DNA of 33,694 nt from Planctomycetota bacterium (GCA_003576855.1 QEVI01000011.1:1-33694); one strand, 5' to 3'. Positions 16,860 through 24,988 are shown, counted from the stretch's first letter. Notes: generated by a model not told the origin, from the sequence alone. Made by a program: numbers and translations.

Positions 16860-19800
16860 TCAGTTGTCAGCAAGCCGACGCCGAGCCATCTGCCAGGCGA
16901 TCAGGCCGCACGCCAGCAGGGCCCCTGCCGAGGGTTCGGGAACCGGGGCCGACAGCAGCTCGAAGTTCAGCGCCAGCCCGACGGCGTCGAGCGCGGCGTG
17001 AACGATGTAGGCGTCGCCCAGATCGACGTCGCCGCTGTAATCCAGATCGCCTTGTTGCCGGGAGTTCCAGTCGCCGATTTGCAGGCCGTCGACGAGGAAC
17101 GTCTTTCGCCAGTGCGACACAAACGCCGTCGCGTCGGCGGCGTTGATCACGCCGTTCAAATCGACGTCGCCGGTACTGGTTACGCCTAGGCTGGCAAGCT
17201 TCTGCTTAATCCAATCATTGTCCTCCGACAGGTTGAGCGTTCCCCAGTGGGCCCCGCCCAGGTATCCGCGAACTGTGTTGGCGTCGCCGGGGTCCCGATC
17301 GGCGTTCTCGCCCCACAGAAACACGCGGACTTCGTCGATGGCGCCGGCGTAGAAGTTGTCGTCGTGAGTCCGATTGCCACCGATCGACAGCCCGCTCGCG
17401 TCCGGATCGTAAAACGTGTTGCTGGCGACGATGGCGACGCCGTTGACCAGCAGCGCGCCGCCGAACGCCGAGTGCCCGCCGACCGGATCGTCCGCCCCCG
17501 TGAGCTCCATGACATGCACCCAGCCGTTGGCGTCCAGCGTCGCAGCGACGGAAACGCCCGAATCGATCGATCCGTTTTGCCGCGCGGTTGGGTTGCCGGC
17601 GCCGTTAGGCCCGTCGTATTGCAGACCCCACGTGTCGCCGGCGGTAATGAAAATGCCATGCTGATTCGAGTCCATCACCAGGTCTTGCCGGTGCGGCGTA
17701 GCGGCTCCGAGGCCAGTGGGCCGCGCCCAAAGCTGGATGCCGCGGCCGAAAACCGTTTGATAATTGTGTGGAAACGCCGGCGTGTAACTGGCGTCGCCGT
17801 CGGAACTGACGCCGCTGGTCGACGGCGCATCGTACAATCCGTCGTCGGCAGCGTCCGGCGGAATCAGCGCGGTGGGAAAGAACGCGGCCGTGTTGTACAT
17901 GTGGTTGGGCGAGTTCAAGCTCACGTTAGTCGTCAACGCGTCGTCCAAGCCGTCGAACGCCGCGCCGTTGGCCGCGGTCGCCAGGCCAGGCCGATTCAGC
18001 CCGCCGACGCCGACGTTCACTGTGGTCACCCCGCCGTTGTTGACCAGATCCTGGTACGCGCCGCTGTTGATGGCTCCGGGAAACGCCGCGAGATGGACGC
18101 CCTGCGAGTCGTATCCAATGTCGGCCAGGTCGCCCAAGGTGTAATGGCGATCGTTGAACACGTCGGCTGACGCCCGATCGACAGGACCGGCGTGCGTGAA
18201 GCAAACCGCGACGGCGGCCGCCGCGCCAACTCCCAGCCGGCGGAGACGGCGCCAGGCAAGCATCGCCGCCGAGCCGAGCGCTAGCAGCACCGCCGGCGGT
18301 TCCGGGACGGCGGCCGTCGCAGCGACCGCCGTGCCGCTGCCCAACTGACGCTGCCATGCCAGGAAGTCGTTGCCGTCGCTATCGCCGTCGCCGTCGGCGT
18401 CGCTCCCGGCCGTCGCAGCGAAGTCACTCTTCCATGTCGCGAGGTCAACGCCATCGACTTCGCCGTCGCCGTCGAAATCGGCGGAAAACCCTCCTGCGAC
18501 ATACTCGACTGTGCCGTTGAGGACGGCGCCCGCCGGCAGGCCGTTGTTCGTGGCCGTAAAGGTAAACGCCAGGTCCTGGACGGCGCCCGGCGTGAAAATG
18601 CTGCCTAGCGACAATGGGCCGGCCGTCGTCACCGTCGTCGAGCCGGCCAAAAAGCCCTCGCCGATGAACGCCTGCCCGACATTGTCGAACTCCTCCCAAC
18701 TATCGCCATTGTTCTTGTTGCCGGGCGTCGGGTCGCCGCCCACGCCCTGCTCTTCCAAGCTACTCCAGCCGTTGGTCTTAAGAGAACTTGCGCTGGTGAT
18801 CGAGTAGCTGTTGATGCTGAAATTGAGCGCCGAACCTGGGTTGACGATCGACACGGCGCCCGAGGTGGTGTTAACCACTAGCTTCAACGAAGTCACCGGA
18901 GCGAACTCGGCGACGAACTCGTTCCCCCAATCTTGCTCCGCTCCCCCTTGCGTATGAATCTGGGCCGTGTCATTCAGCAGATAACCGGCGGCGTTGTCGC
19001 CCGTCCCGGTGTTGCTGCCGCCGGTGGTCACGCGATGGCGGAAGTTAGACACCTCGCCTTCGACGTTGTCCTCTGAAAACACGAACCAGTACTTGGAGCT
19101 TTTGGTCAGCAGCAAATTCGCGAAGTCAAATGAATACGTGGCGTTTTGGGTCGTCTCCGACCAAGCCACGGAGCTGCTCGACGATCCCACATAGCCGCTG
19201 AACAAGTCGGTGGCGCCGTTGAGCGACGTGTACACGTCTAGAAACACCGGCGTCGTCGCGGCCGTCGTCTGGCGCGTGCCGGCGCCGAAGCTGGGCGTCG
19301 TCGCGTCGTCCGGCCGCTTCAAGGTGATTTTCTGCAGTACGAATAGATCCGTGAGCGAGCCCGGCGGGCTAACGCTCGCCGGGAACGTGCCGCCATCGCC
19401 CCGAAACGCAAAAGCCGACGTCGTGGCCTTATCGCCGGCGGCGGCGGTCCCCGGGTTGGTGATCGTGTTGGTCTGGGCGGAAGCGATCGACCCGCCGCCG
19501 ATCCCCGCGACGACGCCCATCGCCGCCAGCGCCCAAAGCCGCCCTGTGCGCGTCCGCGCGTGCTTGCGTCGAGTCATGATGTAAGTCGTCCCGCAGATTA
19601 CCAGGAGAGTGGCCGTCGTGGGCTCAGGAATAGCCGCCAACGCGCCGATGCCGTTAACCGCGTCGTAGGCCGCCTCGAAGACCGCGAAGTCCGCCAGCGA
19701 GTAAAGCCCATCCGCGTTCAAATCGCCCAAGTTGTAAAGTTCGGCGCGATGCGACGCAGGGGCTCCGACCGCCGCCAGGTTGCTCCCGTGGAACTTCGAC

Positions 19801-21050
19801 TTGAAAACGGCCCAGTCGGCTGGATCAACGTCGCCGTCGAAGTCCAGATCGCCCGTGGCGAACGGCGCGCCGCCGTTGCCGGTATAGCTAATGACGAAGT
19901 CCGAACCGGCGTTGCTCAGAATCGAGCCGTCGTCCAGCAGCAATTCCATCGCCACGTCCTCAAACGGCGACTTCCGCCAGGCATTGCCGAAGTTCCAGGC
20001 GCCGGTCGTCGCCGGGACGTCGCCGCCGTTGTCGTCTCCCGTCGAGCTGAGCACGGCTTCCGCCACTTCGTTCGACGTACCTGCCAGCGTCGTCCACTGG
20101 TCGTTGTCGTTCGACAGGTTCGAGCCTGTCGATTGCTTGTCCCAAGCGGCCGGATTCAGGCCGCCGGAGCCGCTCGTAATGGTGTAACCGATGATGTTGC
20201 TTAGCGGTGCGCCGGTCGTGTTCCGGAACGTCATCGCGCTGGTGTTGCGATTGATTTCCAGCGTCAACACGCCTTGATCCGCGATCGGCGAAAAAGCGCC
20301 GCTCATATCGTAGCGCACATACTGAATCTCGAATGGATCGACCGGGTTGCCGAGGCTGGAACAGCAATCGCCGACGATCAGCCGCGTATTCGCGTCGGAC
20401 GCTTGTCGGCTGACGCCCACGCCGGAAATCGGCACGTTGTCGCGCCACACGTGGTAGGTCCCCGTCGGTCCCGCGGTCAGGTTATTCGCCTCGTAGGCGA
20501 TGCGATACGTATGAAACGCGTCGGCGTTGTTGACTCCGCTGATCAGGTCCGCCCCCGTTTCGCCATAGCCTACCGCATCTTGCGCAATGCGGACGATCAG
20601 GCGGCTTCCGCCCACGGCCATCCAGAGGACGAAGTTGTCGTTCAGCGAGCTGGCTTCGTTCACCTTGCCGCTCAGCTCGATCGTCCAGTTGCCCGTGCCG
20701 AGTTCCCAAGGCGTCGAACCGGTGTCCTGCTGTAGCCAGCCGTTGTTGCCGGCGCCCGCGGGCGTGGTGATCAGCGAGTTGGTGACCCGCAGCGCCGACC
20801 CGCTTAGCGACAGCGCCGGCAGCGGATCGCTCCCCGCGGCGTAGCCAGCCTGCGACCAGCCGTTCTGAAACGCGCTGCCGTCCCAAATCTGGTTGCCGTT
20901 GTATTGGTGCGCGAACGTGCTGGAGCTCACGTTAAAACCATCGAGGCCGTGCGCCCACGACGCCACGCTGGCCGCCAGCGCCACAGCAACGAGTAATGCC
21001 GGCAGCCTCGGAACTCCGCTTTCCGCGGCGATGATCGATAACCTGTTCAT
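16860..21050 (-). CDS. Giant protein with three secreted modules and three PEP-CTERM signals (polyprotein-like)
   Basis: The frame is one continuous run of 1396 residues. ATG 21050 is preceded by AAGGG at 9 nt. Module 1 (about 1-490) has a signal peptide, a lectin-like sandwich, a beta domain (VLTLEINRNTSAMTF...), EF-hand loops DLDFDGDVDPADW and DLNADGLYSLADF, then IPEP at 474-477, a hydrophobic helix and MTRRKHARTR. Module 2 (about 492-930) opens with a signal-like helix ending SIASAQ. It has a domain paralogous to the protein at 21343-22074, a second copy of the beta domain (KLVVNTTSGAVSI), DGDG loops and VPEP at 915-918 with WRRLRR. Module 3 (about 930-1396) has another signal-like helix, a LamG-like domain, EF-hand loops and a terminal VPEP at 1370-1373. 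No enzyme signature was found; glycan binding is plausible from the lectin-like folds. It may be processed into three anchored proteins. Confidence 0.85.
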   Translation of the reverse strand: MNRLSIIAAESGVPRLPALLVAVALAASVASWAHGLDGFNVSSSTFAHQYNGNQIWDGSAFQNGWSQAGYAAGSDPLPALSLSGSALRVTNSLITTPAGAGNNGWLQQDTGSTPWELGTGNWTIELSGKVNEASSLNDNFVLWMAVGGSRLIVRIAQDAVGYGETGADLISGVNNADAFHTYRIAYEANNLTAGPTGTYHVWRDNVPISGVGVSRQASDANTRLIVGDCCSSLGNPVDPFEIQYVRYDMSGAFSPIADQGVLTLEINRNTSAMTFRNTTGAPLSNIIGYTITSGSGGLNPAAWDKQSTGSNLSNDNDQWTTLAGTSNEVAEAVLSSTGDDNGGDVPATTGAWNFGNAWRKSPFEDVAMELLLDDGSILSNAGSDFVISYTGNGGAPFATGDLDFDGDVDPADWAVFKSKFHGSNLAAVGAPASHRAELYNLGDLNADGLYSLADFAVFEAAYDAVNGIGALAAIPEPTTATLLVICGTTYIMTRRKHARTRTGRLWALAAMGVVAGIGGGSIASAQTNTITNPGTAAAGDKATTSAFAFRGDGGTFPASVSPPGSLTDLFVLQKITLKRPDDATTPSFGAGTRQTTAATTPVFLDVYTSLNGATDLFSGYVGSSSSSVAWSETTQNATYSFDFANLLLTKSSKYWFVFSEDNVEGEVSNFRHRVTTGGSNTGTGDNAAGYLLNDTAQIHTQGGAEQDWGNEFVAEFAPVTSLKLVVNTTSGAVSIVNPGSALNFSINSYSITSASSLKTNGWSSLEEQGVGGDPTPGNKNNGDSWEEFDNVGQAFIGEGFLAGSTTVTTAGPLSLGSIFTPGAVQDLAFTFTATNNGLPAGAVLNGTVEYVAGGFSADFDGDGEVDGVDLATWKSDFAATAGSDADGDGDSDGNDFLAWQRQLGSGTAVAATAAVPEPPAVLLALGSAAMLAWRRLRRLGVGAAAAVAVCFTHAGPVDRASADVFNDRHYTLGDLADIGYDSQGVHLAAFPGAINSGAYQDLVNNGGVTTVNVGVGGLNRPGLATAANGAAFDGLDDALTTNVSLNSPNHMYNTAAFFPTALIPPDAADDGLYDAPSTSGVSSDGDASYTPAFPHNYQTVFGRGIQLWARPTGLGAATPHRQDLVMDSNQHGIFITAGDTWGLQYDGPNGAGNPTARQNGSIDSGVSVAATLDANGWVHVMELTGADDPVGGHSAFGGALLVNGVAIVASNTFYDPDASGLSIGGNRTHDDNFYAGAIDEVRVFLWGENADRDPGDANTVRGYLGGAHWGTLNLSEDNDWIKQKLASLGVTSTGDVDLNGVINAADATAFVSHWRKTFLVDGLQIGDWNSRQQGDLDYSGDVDLGDAYIVHAALDAVGLALNFELLSAPVPEPSAGALLACGLIAWQMARRRLADN
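18165..18308 (-). other. Internal PEP-CTERM / signal-peptide hinge 2 in the giant protein
   Basis: The same design appears a second time: VPEP, hydrophobic segment PAVLLALGSAAMLA, basic WRRLRRLG, then GVGAAAAVAVCF and a possible cleavage site before ADVF. An ATG at 18263-18261 (residue 930) lies just before the basic run. No Shine-Dalgarno sequence is seen before it. Confidence 0.7.
19473..19631 (-). other. Internal PEP-CTERM / signal-peptide hinge 1 in the giant protein
   Basis: This stretch encodes IPEP, a hydrophobic segment (TTATLLVICGTTYIM), a basic run TRRKHARTRTGR, then a second hydrophobic segment ending in an SIASA-Q signal-peptidase-like site. An ATG at 19577-19575 (residue 492) could start an independent protein with a textbook signal peptide, but no close Shine-Dalgarno sequence precedes it. 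No stop codon separates the modules. Confidence 0.7.
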
Positions 21051-21079
21051 GTGGCTCAACCCTTGTCTCAAAGGCATGG

Positions 21080-21095
21080 TGCACGCCCACGTGCA
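21080..21095. promoter_or_regulatory. Inverted repeat upstream of the giant PEP-CTERM gene
   Basis: TGCACG-CCCA-CGTGCA is a perfect 6-bp inverted repeat 30 nt before the ATG at 21050. It contains CACGTGC, a core also present in the 14-bp palindrome before the neighbouring PEP-CTERM gene (22112-22125). The spacing to the start codons is similar (about 41 and 45 bp from centre). It is a candidate operator or mRNA-leader structure. Confidence 0.35.
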
Positions 21096-21291
21096 TGGTA
21101 AGAACGACCGGCTCGAATTATCGCGGTAACCACAGCTCGACCTGCCGCAGCTCACAATCGCGCTTAATCGGCTACGCCTCCATGCAGCTCTCTCCGCATA
21201 CTGGCGCAGCAGCATCCATCAGCGCGTCTGACGCCGATTTGGCAACTTCCTCCGATAAGGTTCGCGCTGATTAGAAAGCTGCAGCGAGCGT

Positions 21292-21324
21292 GCCGCCGAC
21301 GGCCGCGGCCGGGCCGTCGGCGGC
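21292..21324 (-). terminator. 13-bp GC-only perfect stem-loop after the PEP-CTERM gene
   Basis: GCCGCCGACGGCC (21292-21304) and GGCCGTCGGCGGC (21312-21324) are exact reverse complements around a 7-nt loop. The structure begins 18 bp beyond the stop of the gene at 21343-22074. There is no T-tract, so it may be a transcript-end or mRNA-stabilising structure and not a classic rho-independent terminator. The rest of the 292-bp spacer shows only the repeat at 21080. Confidence 0.5.
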
Positions 21325-21342
21325 GATCTGCTGCTGCTCCTA

Positions 21343-22074
21343 CTAACGCCGCGACCGAGACCGCGTCGCGGCCGTCAGGCCGACGGCCGCCAGCGCCAAC
21401 GCCGCCCCCGACGGCTCAGGCACTGACGTGAACTCCACGACGTACTCCGCGGCCCAGTCGCGCGAGTTGCCGCCCTGGTCGAGAATCTGAAATGCGTCGC
21501 TCACCAGGTAGCCCTGGCCCGGTCCAGCAGTGGCGTCATTGCCGCTGGTATTCACGCGGAGCCGGAAGTTGGAGAACTCCCCGTCCACGTTGTCCTCGGA
21601 AAACGCAAACCAATACTTCGAGTTGCTTTGCAGCGGCAAATTGGCGAAGTCAAATGAGTAGCCTTCCCCCTCCAGCGGCATGTCCTGCCAGGCGATCGAG
21701 TTGGTCGAAGCGCCCAGGAATCCGCTGAAGCTGTCTGTCGCCGAGTCCGCGGCGGCGTATACCTCCAAGAAGACCGGCGTCGCCGCACTCGTCGTTTGGC
21801 GAGGCCCCGTGCCGAAGCTGGGAGTCGTCGGGTTAGTTGGATCCGAACTCGCCGGCCGCACCAGCGTGACCTTGGTCAATTGGATGTGCGGCCTGAGCGA
21901 ACCCGCCGGATCGATGCTGGCCGGATAGTTGCCCGCGTCGGCCCGGAACGCAAAACCCATGATATTCGCCCGATCGCCGGCGACGCCCGACCACGGATTG
22001 GTAACAGTCGCCGCCCGCGCCGAGGCGACTATGCCCCAGGTCACAGCGACAGAAAAGACAAGCTTGTGCATCAT
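21343..22074 (-). CDS. PEP-CTERM protein, paralogue of module 2 of the giant protein
   Basis: The protein has 243 residues with ATG 22074 (MMHKLVF...) and AAAGGGGA about 7 nt upstream. A signal peptide (1-22) is followed by a single beta-rich domain. It runs in the order FAFRADAGNYPASI, TPSFGTGPRQTT, TPVFLEVY, YSFDFANLPL, KYWFAFSEDNVDGEFSNFRLRV and GGNSRDWAAEYVVEF. The tail VPEPSGAALALAAVGL...RSRSRR is a PEP-CTERM signal. The domain aligns block by block with residues about 530-715 of the giant protein encoded just downstream, so one arose from the other by duplication. I do not recognise a named family. A surface structural or ligand-binding role is inferred only from its position among sialidase genes. 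Confidence 0.85.
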   Translation of the reverse strand: MMHKLVFSVAVTWGIVASARAATVTNPWSGVAGDRANIMGFAFRADAGNYPASIDPAGSLRPHIQLTKVTLVRPASSDPTNPTTPSFGTGPRQTTSAATPVFLEVYAAADSATDSFSGFLGASTNSIAWQDMPLEGEGYSFDFANLPLQSNSKYWFAFSEDNVDGEFSNFRLRVNTSGNDATAGPGQGYLVSDAFQILDQGGNSRDWAAEYVVEFTSVPEPSGAALALAAVGLTAATRSRSRR

Positions 22075-22111
22075 TAGTCGTCCCCTTTCGAGCAGCTAAA
22101 GCAGAGTTGAA

Positions 22112-22125
22112 TCCGCACGTGCGGA
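22112..22125. promoter_or_regulatory. 14-bp perfect palindrome upstream of a PEP-CTERM gene
   Basis: TCCGCACGTGCGGA is its own reverse complement and lies 38-51 nt before the ATG at 22074. It shares the CACGTGC core with the inverted repeat at 21080-21095. It is a candidate binding site for a dimeric regulator, such as one of the two GntR-type proteins of the locus. Assignment to a regulator is speculative. Confidence 0.4.
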
Positions 22126-22193
22126 GGAAAAGAAGCCTGTATTGACGAGCAGTCCACAGTGCGCCGCGCCGGCGCCTTGGTCCCCTTGGGCAG

Positions 22194-22679
22194 TCAGCTC
22201 GCACTGCCGCGGAGATTGAAGTCCTCTATCTGCGGGTTCTGTTCTCCTGTGACGGTAATGATCAGCCCTGGCCGAGCGTTGTACTCCGGCGGCAGGAATT
22301 GCTCGCGGCCTTCAAACCGATAGACCGGCAGCGACGTCTTCTGAGGCCGACCGCCCGCCGCCAGCAGGTCTCCCTCAGCCGCTCCCTCTGCGGCCGCCCC
22401 GACGCCTTCGATAATGAACGCCCGCAGAATGACTCGATGCGTCCCGATCGGCACGCCGCCCTTCTGGCCGATGTGATACTTGCCGTCCACGATCGGCGCC
22501 GTCGACGCGACCCCCGGCGTGCCGGCCTCGGGTTCAAGGCGAATGTCTCCGTTGACGACTTTTTTGCCATTGAACGTGACGGTGCCTTCGACCGGAACGC
22601 TCTGCGACTTGCCGCTGCAACCGGCAGCCGCCAGCAGCGCGATCGCGCCCAACGCGGTTTTGGTAAATACTGCGCTCAT
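22194..22679 (-). CDS. Lipoprotein, carboxypeptidase-regulatory-like (planctomycete type)
   Basis: The protein has 161 residues with ATG at 22679; the earlier in-frame start at 22751 would hide the signal. Residues 5-21 end in a lipobox, LLAAAGC. A single beta-sandwich follows, opening VEGTVTFNGKKVVNGDIRLEPEAG, with GKYHIGQKGGVPIGTHRVILRA in the middle and LPPEYNARPGLIITVTGE at the end. This is the pattern of the short transthyretin-like lipoproteins that planctomycetes often encode beside DUF1559 pilin-like proteins. Here it lies 68 bp downstream of one. An insertion of about 30 residues rich in Ala, Glu and Gly (EGVGAAAEGAAEGD) sits in the second half. The role is unknown; attachment of surface proteins or glycans is a guess. 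Confidence 0.82.
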   Translation of the reverse strand: MSAVFTKTALGAIALLAAAGCSGKSQSVPVEGTVTFNGKKVVNGDIRLEPEAGTPGVASTAPIVDGKYHIGQKGGVPIGTHRVILRAFIIEGVGAAAEGAAEGDLLAAGGRPQKTSLPVYRFEGREQFLPPEYNARPGLIITVTGEQNPQIEDFNLRGSAS

Positions 22680-22747
22680 ACGGTTAAAACAAAGTGCATG
22701 TCGACTGCTAACGCATGGTCGTGATCCGCGAACGGAGTAATGGCGCC

Positions 22748-23779
22748 TCACCGCGGCGGCGGTGCGCCCGGCGTAACCGGCTTCCGGTACGGAGCTCCGC
22801 CCTCGACGTCGCCGCCGTCGCGCGTGGTCAGCACGCCGAGGAGGTTTTGATCGATGCTGTCGGACAAGAACTGCACGCTGGCGTCCACCATGGCGAAGTG
22901 GGCTCCGCCGACGTGAAAACTGGAAAAGCCAGCTTCGTCGAAGTACTCGTAATGGCGGTTGCCGCCGTCTCCATCGAACGGGTCGGTCCGGTCATCGCGG
23001 CCGCCAGGGACGCTTCCGCTGCCGTTGATCCCCGCCGCCGTATCTTGAACGTTCCACGTGACGTACATGTGGCCGATGTACGCCGCGCCGCCGGAGGGGT
23101 GGAGTCCGCGGCCGCCGGTGACTTCCCCCACCATCAACGTGCGGCTCGTGCCGTCGCCGACGCGCTTCAACTCGACGGGAAAATAATTGAACAGCACCCC
23201 TCCGCCGTCCGCGACCGGCTGCGGGTTCGAGTAAAAGGCGTTAAACGCATCGGCTACTCCCGCGAAATTGGTCTCGCGGAAGTCGTCGTTCTCGCCCTGG
23301 CCGTGCTGCACGCCGCTGCAGCATTCGACCCAGTGATCGGTCTCCGACGGCGCGGAGGGACAAAGGTACGACGAAACGAGCGTCCCGGCGCCGGCGCTCG
23401 CCGCGAAGTCGCCCACCGGCTTCTTCATATCCATCCGCGCGAAGGCGGCGCCCCCCTCCAAATAGGGCAAGATGAACGCGCCCCAACCATAGCCGTGCGA
23501 CACCGTGCCCGGCGGCACTAGCGGATCATTGGCGAAGTTCATAATCGTGCCCTGCGGCAACGATCCCTTCGCGCTCTCATAGTTCAACAGCGCCAGCGCC
23601 GTCTGCTTGGCGTTGTTCTGGCACGCCGATCGGCGCGCCGATTCCCGCGCAGCTTGCACGGCCGGCAGCAGCAGCGCCACGAGCACCCCGATGATGGCGA
23701 TCACCACCAAAAGCTCGACGAGGGTGAATCCCCGCAAAGCGGTTCGGCGCGAATCCGGCGAACGATGGCGGCGGCACAT
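22748..23779 (-). CDS. DUF1559 pilin-like protein with type IV prepilin N-terminus
   Basis: The protein has 343 residues. It begins MCRRHRSPDSRRTALRG, then FTLVELLVVIAIIGVLVALL, a type III/IV signal cleaved before Phe by a prepilin peptidase. A long amphipathic helix (AARESARRSACQNNAKQ) follows. The C-terminal globular domain matches DUF1559, a family much expanded in Planctomycetes, with YGWGAFILPYLE, LCPSAP and a late His motif. The usual H-x9-DG signature reads HVGGAHFAMVDA, so the Gly is replaced by Ala. It is followed by the lipoprotein and PEP-CTERM genes and preceded by a transcriptional regulator (90 bp). A pseudopilin or surface fibre used in glycan capture is a hypothesis from context. 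Confidence 0.9.
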   Translation of the reverse strand: MCRRHRSPDSRRTALRGFTLVELLVVIAIIGVLVALLLPAVQAARESARRSACQNNAKQTALALLNYESAKGSLPQGTIMNFANDPLVPPGTVSHGYGWGAFILPYLEGGAAFARMDMKKPVGDFAASAGAGTLVSSYLCPSAPSETDHWVECCSGVQHGQGENDDFRETNFAGVADAFNAFYSNPQPVADGGGVLFNYFPVELKRVGDGTSRTLMVGEVTGGRGLHPSGGAAYIGHMYVTWNVQDTAAGINGSGSVPGGRDDRTDPFDGDGGNRHYEYFDEAGFSSFHVGGAHFAMVDASVQFLSDSIDQNLLGVLTTRDGGDVEGGAPYRKPVTPGAPPPR

Positions 23780-23869
23780 GCCAACTCCTCCTACGAGACG
23801 AGTTCCACGAGTAGTCGCAACGACAGGCGACGGCGCGACCCATCGCCGCGAGGTCGGCGGTTGTCGGCG

Positions 23870-24988
23870 TTACCGCCGGCGCTGATCGTCGTTTCCGTTA
23901 CGCCGATCGCCCGGCGTTGCCGGATACTGAAAATGGACGGGAATCAGGATCGACCGCAATTCGTCCTGCTCCTTGCGCGAGGCGGCGGTCAGCACCTTCG
24001 AGACATGCTCGATCTGTGCGGCCAGCGACATGCTCGAACAGACCCGAGCGAACGGCAGCGGGCCGTCGGGCGGTGCATGGCTTCCGCTCACGACGCACGG
24101 CAACCGGCGGCTGCCGCCCAGCTCTTCGCACACAATGTTCGCGTAAAAATCGTTGCGGCACAGGAAGCCGTCCGGCGGATCGGCGTCGGCCAATATTTCA
24201 TGCAGCGATTGCTCGACCACCTCGCGCTCGGCGGGAAGGCTGCGGATCTTCAATGAGTCCAGCGCTACTCCAGCCGCGCTGAGCGTCGCCGTCGCCGAGT
24301 CGATCATGGCATGGTCGCCGAAGCGCCACAGCGCGTGCGTCAGAATCGCAAATCGCTTCGCCCCTTGTTGCCGCGCATACTCGGCGATCATCCGCCCTAC
24401 CGAAACCTGATCGTGCTCCACGCACGGCAGGTTGACTCCTGGATACGCCTGGCCAAATACCACGGCCGGCAGGCCCGACTCGCTGACGCGAAGCTGGACG
24501 TCGCGCGAACAACGAATCAGCACGAAACCCTCGCGCGTCGACTGGCCGATCCGCTCGATGACCTGATTGATGTATCGCTTGGCGGCCGCGTCCAGAATGT
24601 GATGCACCTGAACCGTCACGCCGGACAACGTCTTGCTGAATTCATCGACCAGCACATCGCTGGAGAAGGTCTGCGTGCGGTGATAGTCCATGGCCATCAC
24701 CAGATGAAGCACGTCTAGGTCATGTCGCATCTGGCCCGCCGGGTGAAACAGGGGACCGACGAACGTGCCCCGGCTCCGCTGCCGGACGAGTATCTGCCGC
24801 TCCGCAAGCGTTTGCATGGCGCGGTGCATCGTCATCGGCGCGACGGAGAAGACGTGGCTCGCCTCGGCCGCCGTCAGGTAGCGATCGCCCGGCCGCAGGC
24901 CTTTCTGACGCATATCGCCTTCGAGCTGGGCCGCCAGTCGCTCGATCGTCGTCGAAGGTAATACGCCGCTGCCCATTTGACCCAACAT
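23870..24988 (-). CDS. GntR-type winged-helix regulator with LacI/periplasmic-binding-like sensor domain
   Basis: The protein has 372 residues. The N-terminal winged helix (about 10-77) has RLAAQLEGDMRQKGLRPGDRYLTAAEASHVFSVAPMTMHRAMQTL and ends RQRSRGTFVG, as in GntR proteins. The remaining part (about 90-350) resembles the sugar-binding fold of LacI/ribose-binding proteins, with EGFVLIRCS, LPAVVFGQ, VSVGRMIAEYARQQGAKRFAILT and DGFLCRNDFYANIVCEEL. This is the AraR-like domain order. It is probably a sugar-responsive repressor or activator for the surface-protein and sialidase genes downstream. The ligand is unknown; sialic acid, ManNAc or a glycan fragment would suit the locus. The start at ATG 24988 has only a weak ribosome-binding site, and the next plausible Met is residue 5. 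Confidence 0.88.
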   Translation of the reverse strand: MLGQMGSGVLPSTTIERLAAQLEGDMRQKGLRPGDRYLTAAEASHVFSVAPMTMHRAMQTLAERQILVRQRSRGTFVGPLFHPAGQMRHDLDVLHLVMAMDYHRTQTFSSDVLVDEFSKTLSGVTVQVHHILDAAAKRYINQVIERIGQSTREGFVLIRCSRDVQLRVSESGLPAVVFGQAYPGVNLPCVEHDQVSVGRMIAEYARQQGAKRFAILTHALWRFGDHAMIDSATATLSAAGVALDSLKIRSLPAEREVVEQSLHEILADADPPDGFLCRNDFYANIVCEELGGSRRLPCVVSGSHAPPDGPLPFARVCSSMSLAAQIEHVSKVLTAASRKEQDELRSILIPVHFQYPATPGDRRNGNDDQRRR

